Origin: Chytridium lagenaria
Taxonomy: Eukaryota; Chytridiomycota; Chytridiomycetes; Chytridiales; Chytridiaceae
Length of the DNA stretch: 64,000 nt
Assembly (NCBI GenBank): GCA_025449115.1
Contig: JAHLKC010000088.1
Span: 1 to 64,000 of the forward strand
Reading direction: 5' to 3'
Both the position numbers and the translations under genes were made by a program. The notes below the pieces were generated by a model that was not told where the DNA came from, did not search any database, and saw nothing but the letters and a program-made list of their open reading frames with translations. Below are positions 1-10,792 of the stretch, piece by piece (position 1 is the first letter of the stretch; every line of letters begins with the position of its first letter).

Positions 1-111
1 TGGCAAGTTGATTGCGGGGAAGGTGAGGGACTCTGTAGGGATCCCTTCGATGTTCCATACTTTGTGGATGCCTTCCTGATGGTGATGGTGCGGTCCTTTG
101 GTGACGATCAT
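1..111 (-). CDS. 5' end of an unrecognised gene, cut by window edge
   Basis: An ATG on the minus strand at 109-111 opens a frame of 37 codons that stays open to the edge of the window. The product begins MIVTKGPHHHHQEGIHK, with a run of four histidines, and continues with a mixed hydrophobic stretch. I do not recognise it. The bases just upstream are AT-rich, as expected for non-coding DNA, which supports a start here. The fragment is short enough to be chance, and nothing can be said of function. The gene would be divergent from the mitochondrial carrier at 960. Confidence 0.35.
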   Translation of the reverse strand, partial: MIVTKGPHHHHQEGIHKVWNIEGIPTESLTFPAINLP

Positions 112-471
112 AAATACATAATAAAAATAAATATTTATTTTGAATATTCAATAATTATTAGCACGACCTCAAACAGAATAAGGAATTCCTTTCCCTTTTC
201 CGTAAAGCTCAGATAACTGCAGTGTATAAACATCCGATAAACTTGCTCTCGCAGTTGCAGAAGCCTTCGACCCCAAACTATTCCCAATCCATGCAGAGGA
301 CAAAGAGCCACCATCCAAACTCGTACCGTATCCTTTACAACCTTCTCGTTCCCTAATTTGACAGCGCCTTCATATCCATCACAGTCTTCTCGTCTGTCTC
401 TCTTTGCCTCCTGTTGCTCTCCATTTGCCTACAACGCCTCTCTTTCGCCTCCTTCTTCATGACAAATAACC

Positions 472-504
<33 letters not shown>

Positions 505-959
505 CCATTATTACTCCAAAACATCCCCTTCAACTTTCCATCTGGGTGCGCGTGTATATATATTAGATTAGTAATAACAAAGCTCATGGTCTCATGTCAC
601 ATGATACACGTGATTAGTAAGCTGACTGAGAGGTTGTCACTGTTAAATGACGTCACTCCTTATCTCCGTCGTATCCGTGCTGTCGTGTCTTGAAGGAACC
701 TTTCAGGACGACGGATGCTCATTCAGCGTCGCATGGCTACCTAGGTGTGTTGGTGGTGGTAAATCCGGTGCATGGATTATGTCGATCCTTGCTTGTGGAG
801 TCCACCTACTAAGTATCTCTTTCGGGTGTTGGAGGAACGAGGCCGAAAAAAAATTCCGTCATTGGGCAAAAAAAAAAGGCTTATTCGAGTCCAGCCGCAT
901 CGTAACATCTTACTTCACCTTCATCCCGTGCACTACTCCACCGACCCAAGACCTTCAAC
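112..959. other. Intergenic region, no gene seen
   Basis: Divergent spacer between the edge gene and the mitochondrial carrier. It holds a CA microsatellite (475-503) and an alternating TA stretch near 551-566. Short open frames at 647-959 have no coding look; they run through poly-A and repeat-like sequence. The last few hundred bases are presumably the promoter and 5' leader of the carrier gene. Confidence 0.5.
475..503. repeat. (CA)n microsatellite
   Basis: An uninterrupted run of AC dinucleotides about 29 bases long in the spacer upstream of the carrier gene. Confidence 0.95.
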
Positions 960-2218
960 ATGACCGACGGAAAGAAGAAGCTTACTCGTGAGGTGGACCA
1001 GCTCAAGGCCTTCCTGTCTGGAGGATTCGGTGGAATTGCAAACGTTCTGGCCGGTGTATGTTTGAACCATTTCACTCCTTATCGCTGCTCCTTTGGTTTC
1101 CCACAACAGTTGTTTTTGCATCTCCGCGTCTTTCTCCTTACTTTTTTCATAATCCTTTCCGCTTTCTTGCTCTTCGGCTGAGATGAGATGAACCTAACCA
1201 TCTTCTTCAATCCTTGAAATGCCACATCAAACGTTTGTTTTTATAGCACCCGTTCGACACCCTCAAGGTCCGTCTCCAGACCAGCAACCAGTACAAGGGC
1301 CTCGCCGATTGCTTTAAACAAACTGTTGCCAAGGAGGGTATGCTTGGTCTTTACAAGGGTATGACTTCCCCTTTGATCGGTGTCACTCCCATGTTCGCTC
1401 TTTCCTTCTGGGTGAGTTTTTCCTTCAGCGCCTTAATTCATTCCGCCGTCATCATTTCTAACAGTCTCCACACCTAATCTGCATAATACACTTTTAGTCC
1501 TACGATCTTGGCCAAGACTCGTATGGGCTGCCACCCCTAACCGTCCCTCCAAGGACCTCTCCATGCTCGAATTCGCCATTGCCGGTGGATTCTCTGCCAT
1601 CCCCACCACCATCGTCACCACCCCCATGGAGCGCGTCAAGGTTATCATGCAAACTCAGGACCAAGTCAAGGGTGGTGTCAAGTACAAGGGTATGCTTGAT
1701 GCTAGTGTTGGCATGTACCGTGAGGGCGGTATTGGCAGTCTCTACAGGGGTACCGTTGCGACTCTTGCTAGGGATATCCCTGGATCTGCTGCTTACTTTG
1801 TGGCGTACGAGTACTTTTACAGATTGTTGAAGGGCAACGGAGACAGCTTGTCTATTCCTGCCGTTTTGTTCTCTGGAGGTGGGGTTTTTCGCTTTATTCT
1901 TGATCTCTTTTTTCAAACCGGGTAGTTGATTGAAGAACTAACTTGTTTGCAAATGTCCGTTTGTTCTATCTTAGGTATGGCCGGTGTTGCCATGTGGTCC
2001 ATCGCTATCCCCCCGATGTCATTAAATCCAGGATTCAATCCTCCCCTGCTGGCACTTACAATGGTTTCGTCGACTGCGCTCTTAAGATGGTCCGCAACGA
2101 GGGTCCCGGAGCGCTTTTCAAGGGTCTTGGCCCCGCCCTTTTAAGGGCTTTCCCCGCTAACGCCGCTGGTTTCCTTGGTCGTGCAGCATCCCTTGAGGTT
2201 ATGCACCAGATCTGGTAA
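960..2218 (+). CDS. Mitochondrial carrier, carnitine/acylcarnitine type
   Basis: Inner-membrane solute carrier of the SLC25 family, closest in look to the carnitine/acylcarnitine carrier (yeast Crc1) that moves acylcarnitines into the matrix. Four exons: 960-1055, 1247-1411, 1498-1878, 1975-2218. The three repeat signatures are visible: [25 protein letters not shown] and [10 protein letters not shown], each the P-x-[DE]-x-x-K/R-x-[RK]-x-Q type. The C-terminus ([16 protein letters not shown]) matches the family end; length is about 300 residues, as usual. Two frame breaks occur: near 1516, where SYDLGQ must jump to [11 protein letters not shown], and at the C-run 2009-2014, where IAIP must jump to PDVIK. 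Each needs one added base, and the homology continues, so I read them as sequence errors. Family assignment is firm; the substrate is inferred. Confidence 0.85.
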
Positions 2219-3881
2219 ACGATCACTTGAGTGAGGGGTAGCGACCTTAATGGTCAAGGTTGTAGCCTCCTCTTTTACTGTTTTTCAATCCCCACCGTAG
2301 ACACTCTACCAACTCTTCTTCACATCATCTTCGACTTTTTTTTCTTTGTGCTCTACCTTTCTTTGCCTGTTTTAAACCTTTTTGTGGCATAATTATTTAC
2401 ACAGTGTTAAGGAATCACAAAATATAGATTTCATTCTTTGTCTTTCTCAAATGAAATGGTGTTTTGCCTATTCCTTCTTTCTTATTTCTTGTCGTCAGGG
2501 GTTATCCAAAGCCCATTCTTATCTCGTCTTTTTATTCAACCTCTTTATTTTTATGCGCCTCTTTTTTTTGATTCTTCTTCTTTCCTAACCTCCTTATCCA
2601 CCCCATGAGCAAAGAAGAAAAAATGAAAGTAATTATACTGGTGCCCCATAGTCTTTCCCCATTTCCCATTTCTCTTTTCATTCTCCTCCCCAAACCCCCC
2701 CACCGTTTCATCAGACCCACCTGCGACGCCGGTCTCACACCCGTCACATCTCACCGCAAGTGGGTCTAGAAAACACTGGGGGCACAACCAACCGTTTTTC
2801 CTCCAACCTTTTTGTGAAAGAAAAACCGTCAACACAGGATCCTTTGTTAAAGGCGGCCCGTCTCTTAAAGAACTAGAGAAGGGTATGAGCGATCTCGTGA
2901 TATTTTTTTGGAGCAAAGACCCTCTTTTTTTTTGGTGGAGATTCTACTCGTTTTTTATATTGGTTGGAGTAGACGTGAAGGGGTTTTTTGAGAATGACCT
3001 TTTGAGGGGTATTTTTTCCTGATATGGGGGGTTGAGTCTGAACACAGCGATGAGCCTGGAACATAGATGGGCAGATTGTGATAATGTGATCGCCAAAAAG
3101 ACAACCTACATTTATTGTTTTTATGTTTTCGTCATATCTTTTTAAAAGAAAGCTATTTGAATTTTGTTTGTTTTTTTTTTTTATTGGTAAGGTTTCTCGA
3201 TTTTTTTGTTATTTTTATGTTGGTTTCGCATGTCGTTTTACAGAATCAACAGATACATTCGTTATCCCCCGTTGATTTTTTAGAAATTGCATGCGTCGAA
3301 TGAGCTGTTTCTTTCCTTCTTTCTTTAATCTTCCAGTTGTTGACGCGATCGACTTTTGCATAATGGTAGTGATCAGTTTCGGCCGTATCTTCTCATAAAG
3401 CACTTTTCATCAATCTCAGAACTCGGTTCTTTGAAGATCTCAAAAAAAAAAAATTAAGGAAGTAAAAGAGTCTTGTTGCTATATAGGATTGTATATGTCC
3501 GCCTTCTTAGGTGTCGTCAAAAGTGGTTTCCGCCCGCGTTTAAATTGAGCGGATGATTCGCGTGAGTGCTGTGTTTTCTTTGTAGGTGAACCAAATAGTA
3601 TTACCGGTGAAATAAGTCAGGAAAAGATAAAATAATAGGTGGGTAAATGTTTTAAATTGGCTGTTTGGTTTTTTTCTTCTTGTAGAGAGTTTTATTGGAA
3701 TATTAAATTTATTCTAAGGTGAGCTAACGGCATTAATGACAATGGGGTACATGCAAAGGATATGTGTAAGAAAACTATGGGAATCACAATAAGAAAAAAC
3801 GACTGCGAAAAGGGTGAACCGAGAAGGGTACATCAAAAAAAAGACCGACGACATGAAAAGAAAAACATATCTAAAAAGTAA
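2219..3881. other. Intergenic region between convergent genes
   Basis: About 1.66 kb between the 3' ends of the carrier (plus) and the F-box/ankyrin gene (minus). It is T-rich with many short poly-T and poly-A runs. No open frame here looks coding and I see no RNA gene. Some of it will be the two 3' UTRs. Confidence 0.5.
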
Positions 3882-5483
3882 TCATTTTCCACCATACTGC
3901 TCCATCTGGTATTCCAACAACTCATCCTCATATTGAGCGCTCGCCTCCATGTCCTCCATTCCAACCTCCATTCTAAGAGCATTATCAAGAGCATGAACGA
4001 GTGCAGCCTGAGAGACCCCAACAGAAGATTGACGTGCCATTTTAAGAGGTAACCCGTCTCTTGCGGATGGTGAAGAGCCATATTTTAAAAGAAGGCGGAC
4101 GATTTGAACGCCATTGTAAGCTTCCAATGCCATCAACGTCGGTGAGGATGGTGTGGTTGGTGAGGATGTATGTGATGATTTGGTGATGCGATGGCAGGCA
4201 GAGATGAGTGCTTCGTGATCTCTTGATGCGGGGTCCACACCAGCCATTAATAGGATACGAACGGACTCGACACTTCCCATTTTTGAAGCTTGGACCAGGG
4301 CCTCTCCGTCTTTAGCGTGTGGATTTGCACCTTGAGAAAGAAGTGCTTCGACAGCAGCTGCGGAAATTTCTCGCAGCAAGCGTCAAGGGCAATAGAGACT
4401 CCTCATCGGTGTAGTCAGATGATACTTGATGAATCCGAGAAGCTTCATCAGATGGAAAAACTCCCCTGAAGCAAACAACTCCACAACTTCAAACTTCTCT
4501 TCCCTTGCGGCCAAAGAACATGCAAGAACAGCCATGTCAGGGTCTGGTGAGTAGTGGTCAATCATCTGCCGCAACAACTCAACGTGTCCCGAACGAGATG
4601 CAAGAACAACGGCAAGGTCATTCTCGCACCGCATATCTGCCCCCATCTGAACAAGACGCCCACAAGCCTCCGAGTCGCCCATCTGGCATGCTATCAAGAA
4701 CGCAAAGTTAAGTTGGTACGCTGGTGCGGAAGCTGGTAGGTAGTAGAGGAACAATGAGGTGATATCGTCATATTGCTCTACGCAAGCAAGCCCGAGAGCA
4801 TCAATGGACCAAGCACCGAATTCCAGCATGTGGCGTAGGGTGTTGTAATTTCCAAATTGAGAGATGGAGTAAACGACGGCTGACACCTCCTCCAGGTTTC
4901 CCCAGACATTCAAGACCGCCGAGACGGTATCTAACTCTCCTTGCATGGAAGCTTGGTGAAGGATAACTCGGAGAGGTTGTCGAAAGGCGGTTCTTGTGGC
5001 AAAGAGGGAGAGGATGGGGAGGTGGCACCTGACAGCGGCTAAAGCCAATGCCCTTTTTGCAGGGATGTTATGTTGATCGAGTTGATTAAGAAAGTAGTCG
5101 GCCATGGCTTTTTCAAAGTCAGGTCCTTGAGGCCATGGATGCTTTAAACATACAATGGCCATGGCGGTTTGAGCGTCAACTACCTCATCTGGTAGTGTAC
5201 TTGCGGATCTAAAACTTGAAAGAGATATGGTGTCTGCTGCAGCGGTGGAAACGTCCATGTTGGAAGAGTCTGGGGAGAAGATGGAGCGTGCGGGCCGCCC
5301 AAACCTTGCGATGCGGAGAATTAACGGCATTACCTCACAGAGAGAATGGAAGGCATAGTACACCTGTCGGTGGGATGAGCAGAGGGAGTGGAAGTCCTTC
5401 AAAGAGATGGTGTAAGAGAGGACTTTGGACCAGATCTCGACAGGAAGTTGAGGATGGGGTGAAATGGGGAGATCCAAGTCCAT
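3882..5483 (-). CDS. F-box and ankyrin-repeat protein (frame broken twice)
   Basis: A protein of about 530 residues. Residues 10-45 (LPVEIWSKVLSYTISLKDF) form an F-box, the Skp1-binding module of SCF ubiquitin ligases. The rest is helical ankyrin-like repeats, clearest near the C-terminus (AAVEALLSQGANPHAKDGEA and a following copy ending VDPASRDHEA). As given, a TGA at 4383-4385 splits it. The frame between 4360 and 4470 is coding in another phase (VFPSDEASRIH..., ESLLPLTLAA), so a base is missing at the G-run (plus 4463-4466) and one is extra near 4360. The two shifts cancel, so this is one gene, not two. The start at 5483 gives an F-box at the usual distance from the N-terminus. It probably recruits an unknown substrate to an SCF ligase. 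Confidence 0.7.
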
Positions 5484-7844
5484 TTTACTTTCTACAGTTT
5501 ATGAATGGAGAGAGAAAAGGGAGAGGAAGACGAGAAAAACGGCAAGTCCGGTAGGTAGATGGAGGGGTATATAACTTTAGTCAAAGTGAAAAACGCAGAA
5601 AGAGCACAACGATTATCCATAGAAAAAAAACAAGGGCGATGAATGGGGGTGCTCGCTCTGCTTGCCCTCTCCCTTCGTTCGTTCGATTGAAATGAGAGGC
5701 CCGAGTGCAGAGTGTCAGGTTTTTTCCAAATGTGATTTTGGGACACCACTGCTCATTGGACAATCACACAAATGTGGTCAGCGCAAGGTGCTATCCAGAA
5801 AGCACGTCAGTTGGGCCACCAGTCTGAGGACCACACACAAACGCCTTCTCCACTGGCTGTTGGTAGAACACTTTCGTATGGTTCGTGGAAAGACAGAGAT
5901 AGCGTGGCAATTACGGTTTAATGACGACGACTGGCATAAAGCTTCTAATAAGCTGTGGCCGACGTGGCTGGCCAAGCAAGTTATGACTTATTAAAAGACA
6001 AGCACGTCAACAACCTCAAGTAAACTTATTTCCCAAGGACAACATTCCGACGGCCACAAATAGGCCGATGGACCCCAATTCTAGTTAAACTTCGGATTAG
6101 GTGCAATTCCATATCGGAACGCGCTTTGCAGATAGGACCTTACCTCACTTTACTTGGGTATCATTTCGTATTCGGCGGTCGTCATTGCACGATATATAAG
6201 CGACGCAGTAGAGACAAACTGGCAGGCAAATAGTCGGGATTCTTAACTACACTTAATACAAGCGCGACAAGGGGCTCCATTACAAGGGCTCTATCAAGAA
6301 TGTTCAATAGTTGAGGGTTACAGGCTATTCCGACGCTTCCTTCATGTCAGACTTGGACGATAACAAGTCTCATTATTACCTCTTCTTCTTAATTGAGCTG
6401 GCGTAGCTGGAAGCTCGGCACAATCTCCTGCATGGTCCACGTCGACCAAGACAAAGCACCAAGCGCTTTTGGAAACAGCGGGCTATGTTATGTGGATGTC
6501 CAAGCTCCTTTAAAGAACAGGGCGTCCCACAACGTCCCGCCGTCTTGCACAAATTAAAAACAACACTCGCGGCTATCCGCTGGGCATGTTGAAAGGAAGA
6601 ACACGGATGAGAATCGAGGAGTAATGAAGCTACTTGCAAACAAAACTTTCCTTTTTGATGGGTGGGGATACCGGACATGGGACTGTTACGAATTATGTCA
6701 GATATTTTAACCCTTATCCTTATGTCGCGCTTTGGAAATCATTTAGCCGAATATTGGTGATTATTTCAAAGTTTAAACTTATTCCATTTTTTACAATAAT
6801 TCGTGTAGTTCTGGTAATATGCCTTCTGTTTTCGCATTGGCAGAATGATAATTTAAATGACGCGCAATCTGGGCCTTTGGTTTCGCATATTAGGGTAGGC
6901 AGGTGGTGGACTTTTATATTCGATGCCGAGTCTTCTGTATATGAACGCAACGAAAAGATTACGTGATTCATAACGATGACCACTGCACCCGAAATGGATC
7001 TGAGAATGATTTTAAGGTATCTTGTTCAATAAAATGTAGCAACTTCTGATTATACTAGCTTCTTAATATATTCATTGAAGGTAATGATGTTTGTGCTGGG
7101 TGCTCGACTATCGGGAATTGAACCTCTCTATCATCTGATGTTTATAAGCCTAAAACACGGCAACTTCTCGAAGGTACTCGAAGGACTAGGGTGCCGCGAG
7201 TTATCGTTAAAGTTTGGGCTTTTTTTTCTCTTTCACTATAGCTTTTTTCTTTAAAATTGTAAGATTAATGAGTTACTTTCTCCTTAATGTTAGATCTTAT
7301 ACAATCCAACGTATCTCGAGTAGGTATAACTGCACGTATAATTGCACAAAATTAAGCGGGTATTAAGGTCTGGGATATCACCAACAAAGCTCCTTGGTGC
7401 GATCTTGTGCGATCGCCTAGTGCAGTGTATGAGTAATGAGGGTTTCTTCTTCTCCAGTGTTGTCTCTCCTTTCTACTTATCAATGCATTTTTACCCAGAG
7501 AGGCTAGCGCTCCTACGATCAACAGGCATGACCATTTGCGCCTCAATAGTTTTGCTAGTTTAGTTATGGATCCTCTTGCTCAAGATCACAACAAGCGTCT
7601 TGAGCTGATACATATCGACTGATAGCCCTTGAATCTCCATATCCCCACTCACCACCCATTACCTACCGACGTACTCTATGCACAAAGTCGTCCGAACAAA
7701 AAATTTTCGATTTTTCATTTACAGAAAAAAACTTTTTTCTTACAGAATCCATCAGAGGAACAGCAACATCACAACACACCATCCCCACCCCCATTCCCTA
7801 ACATCCCATCCCTCATCCATCCACTCCCACCCTCATAGTATACC
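5484..7844. other. 2.36 kb gene-free stretch
   Basis: The longest gap in the window. Upstream of the F-box gene (minus) and upstream of the sororin-like gene (plus), so it contains both promoters. The open frames at 5662-5994, 6376-6678 and 6634-6966 have no family resemblance, no flanking splice logic and overlap each other. A tRNA-like B-box (minus, around 7118-7128) does not fold into a tRNA. No transposon ends or ORFs were recognised. Confidence 0.45.
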
Positions 7845-9103
7845 ATGAAAACTCGAGGGCAGATCCGTGCAGATGCCGTCCAAAACAAGAACACTGTGCG
7901 GTCGTCATCGAGGAGAAAGTCTCCTATCGACAACAAGGAAAACTTACCACCTCCCGACGCCATACCCCAAGCAAAGCCATCATTAACTTCAAAAGCACCT
8001 CCCCGCGTTCCCTTTGCCGTACTTTACACAGATCCTACGAATGATCCCCAATTCCAAAAATCGTCCACCCCGTCCCCATTCCCTCACCGTCCATCATCTC
8101 AAATAGGAACCATTGATAGAAAAGGATCACCGCGAAACCCTCCACATACTCCTTCATCTCAAGCCCGTACCGTGGATACCAACATCACACGCATTTCTCG
8201 CAGAAGAGTCGAGAGTCCCCAACTTTCACCCTTTTCCGTAGGGAGGCATGGTCCGTCGTTGCTCTCGTCTTCAGCCAGAAAACCTCATGCTGGCTTTGAT
8301 GGATTTTCTCGCATCTCGGAAGTAGAGTCTTTCGGGTGCTCATTCAGTGAATCTCGGTCCGCCATGAAATTACTGTCCACGTCTACGCGGAAACCTCCAC
8401 GTCTGGCCCTCTCCGAGCTCCAAAGCTATCAAAAGGAAGCTTCACCATCATCGTCTTCGGATGATCCGTTTGGATTTTTGGAGGCTGAGCGTGCATTGAG
8501 AATCCGACAGGCGGGAACGAGCGGGATCTTTTATCATCGTCTCCTGTTGTAGCATCTGTGAAAACTGAGAGGAGGGCTCTGACGTGAAGATTGACAGCGA
8601 CTCTTCGTCATCAACGCTGTCACCGCCACTCGCGCCTGGTCAAACGGACAGTGATGTCACGCCTTTGCATGAGTTAGTGAAGAATATAAGATGCGGCTGC
8701 GCGAAGGATTAAAAGGAGAGGAGGGAGAGGAGAAGACAACAGATGAGATGAGGATGGGAGAGTCAGAGTTCTGAGGAAGAGGAAGAGGAGAGGAGGAGGA
8801 GAGAAGGAGTTGAAAGCCTAGGAGGGAAGACGCTTTGTAAAAAAGCAGAAAAAGGCGGATGATAGTTTCGAGGCAGATAATTTTAGTGGCGTCGTTAGTG
8901 AGGTACGTTAAAAGCATTTAAATCTCTCATTCAATTTTTGGCTTTACAGATCGTTGCCTATTTCTTTCGTTTTGTTTATTCTCTTCTTTTTAACTTTACT
9001 GCTTATCAGAATATATTAAGCAGGTTGAAGAACGACGACATACTTTCAAGAAATTGACGAGTACCAGCTTGAGGAAGCGACTTATAATCATGATCAACAC
9101 TAG
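7845..9103 (+). CDS. Candidate sororin (cohesin protector), frame broken
   Basis: A mostly disordered basic protein with the three marks of sororin in the right order. A KEN box (DNKENLPP) lies near residue 28, the signal for destruction by APC/C. An FGF motif lies in DDPFGFLEAERALR near residue 205; FGF in sororin contacts PDS5. The C-terminal module is HTFKK followed by DEYQLEEA, resembling the sororin C-terminal F-x-x-[IA]-[DE]-x-[FY]-x-L pattern. Many SP/TP sites precede the FGF motif. After about 8522 the frame changes at least five times, but each segment reads as coding (VVASVKTERRA; SDVKIDSDSSSS; KKADDSFEADNFSG). An intron 8903-9023 joins VVSE to VEERRHTF in phase. The AAA run near 9050 is one base short; restoring phase leads to the TAG at 9101-9103. 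Motif order is seen; the name is inference. Confidence 0.5.
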
Positions 9104-9293
9104 AGCCTCACTCGAAGCAGCACCTTTCAAATCTAACCCCCGTTTTACTTAGCCACCAATTCATTGTTTTTTACTGTCTTTGTATGTTCACGTCACAGTC
9201 ATTTTTGGGTGTTGTATTTTTCATATTAAATGAAGAAGATCATCAGTTAGCAGAGCATTATTTTCCAGCGCTCTTTCTACGTCCTTTTTTTTA

Positions 9294-9873
9294 TTATCTA
9301 TACGCCATCCTTTTCAATGCATCTTCCAACTCCTTAATCCCATCTATAACCTCATCTTTTTTGAAATCTTGTCTTTCTGCTCCTGCAATAATGAAGATGC
9401 ATCCTTCAATTCAAGATCCTCAATCTGTCGCAACTTTTTCCGAAGTCCCTTGATCTTCTTTTCAAGCTCGGCAGGTGTATCAGGTAAGGATTGGACTGCA
9501 TCGCCAGCCGTTCCATCAACCGGTTTCTCATTCACCTCGTTCACACCAACGACCACCTTCCTCTCCAATTTCTCTCCATCCCCACCCCCCTCTTTATTCG
9601 CCCTCTTTTTAGCATTCTTCTTTGCGTTTTTACTCAACGCTTCCCACCCTTCACCTCCCTTGTCACGACACCCAGTCCAGGGACGTATCCCGTTGGTGTT
9701 TTTGCAGCGTCCATTCTAGCGTTGGTGTAGCGTTCGACATCTTCTTGAGGTACGAAACCGTCACGGATGCGACGTTCTTTGCGGATGGAGCCGTCTGGAC
9801 GACGGGATTGGGGGATGATGCGGGTGCCGTCTTGGGTTTGTTGGATTCCGGAAGTGGGAGGTTGAGAGGACAT
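9294..9873 (-). CDS. PYM1: PYM, partner of Y14 and Mago
   Basis: PYM binds the Mago-Y14 core of the exon junction complex and strips it from translated mRNA on cytoplasmic ribosomes. The N-terminal Mago-binding segment is clear: IPQSRRPDGSIRKERRI followed by RDGFVPQEDVERY (residues about 20-50). Next comes a lysine-rich stretch (SKNAKKNAKKRANKEGG) and a C-terminal coiled coil (ELEKKIKGLRKKLRQIEDL) typical of the family. Length is about 190 residues, normal for PYM. Two one-base deletions break the frame: near 9660 (GLGVVT to DKGGEGWEALSKN) and at the A-run near 9360 (QKDKISKK to DEVIDGIKELEDAL). With these the stop is TAA at 9294-9296. No intron was seen. The gene converges on the sororin-like gene 190 bp away. 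Confidence 0.85.
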
Positions 9874-10792
9874 GGGGATGTGGGAATGGAAGAGGTGATG
9901 AGGGTGAGATGTGGGGATGAGGAGGGGTTGTTGTGGTGGTGGAAGAGATTCGATGGAGTATTTAATGGGACTAATGCCAATTTTTTTTCAGAAGCATCAA
10001 CTTCATGCACAACAACCATCTTCTCTCATCCATCCTTACATTACACCTCGTCAGGTCATTTTCTTCAAACACTCTACAACTTTTAGTTCCAGTGGAGGTG
10101 CCCAAGGCTTTCCCCAACCTGCGATGGGCACCAGCCATCAATTCGATATGAAGAACAGGGGTGAGTGATGAACAAACATACGGAAGACATTAAGAGCCAA
10201 GTATTGTAGTGTAGCATTATGTCGTCTCTGCTAGTTCACTCATTTCATCATTCACATCTTCAATCATACGTGTTGTCTCTTCTTGCATGCCTGCTGACTT
10301 TGACGATGAAGTCATTCCAAAGCTTGAACATATTCTCGTGCCGCACACCCACCTTCTGAGGAACCATTGAATTCAGGCGTTTACATACGATTGCCAAAAG
10401 AGCGGAAACTTAATAACAGATACATCAGCGTAAAGTAGGCACACCTCCTTTTTACCACATTAAAAAAAACGATAGTGACTGCTACCTACATTTTTCGGGG
10501 GACATTGCAAACTCGACGCCTCCATTTCTGTCCAGAGTTCAGACAGCATTTCGCCCAAAGCTCAAGGGGATTCGTGACATATACATTAGGAGTGGCGCAC
10601 AAAGCTAAAGCGCGTCCAAATCGTAAGATCCTCATCATCACCCAACCTTCGAGTTCACGGTAACCGGACTGGTTTCTGAGAATCCAAGAATATCCTGTTC
10701 ATTCTCATGTCAAAACTAGGTATGTTAGGACATGTGTGGTTATCTGGCGTTAATAAAATACGTGCAGGAAGAGTCTAGTTTCTTTCAAAGAA
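9874..10792. other. Divergent intergenic region PYM / DCC1
   Basis: About 0.9 kb between two divergent genes. Frames at 9911-10168 and 10475-10663 show no family resemblance. It should carry both promoters; I cannot place a clear TATA box or motif. An early exon of DCC1 in this stretch cannot be excluded. Confidence 0.4.

Noticed and set aside
475..503. Regular repeats as a CRISPR-like array
   Set aside because: Plain dinucleotide microsatellite; no repeat-spacer structure anywhere in the window.
4383..4385. TGA as a readthrough or recoded codon in the F-box/ankyrin gene
   Set aside because: The surrounding 100 bases code for ankyrin sequence in another phase, so two cancelling indels explain it; TGA ends several intact genes in the window.
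5662..5994. 110-codon plus-strand open frame upstream of the F-box gene
   Set aside because: No family resemblance, overlaps an equally open antisense frame, no signal peptide or splice context.
6376..6678. Cys-containing 100-codon minus-strand frame
   Set aside because: No signal peptide, no regular Cys spacing, and it lies in a gap without other coding traces.
7105..7185. tRNA-like sequence on the minus strand with a B-box and a 3' part resembling a T-arm
   Set aside because: The T-stem does not pair (AGAGG against CCCGA), the acceptor stem has a mismatch and the only hairpin where an anticodon arm should be has a nine-base loop. No good A-box.
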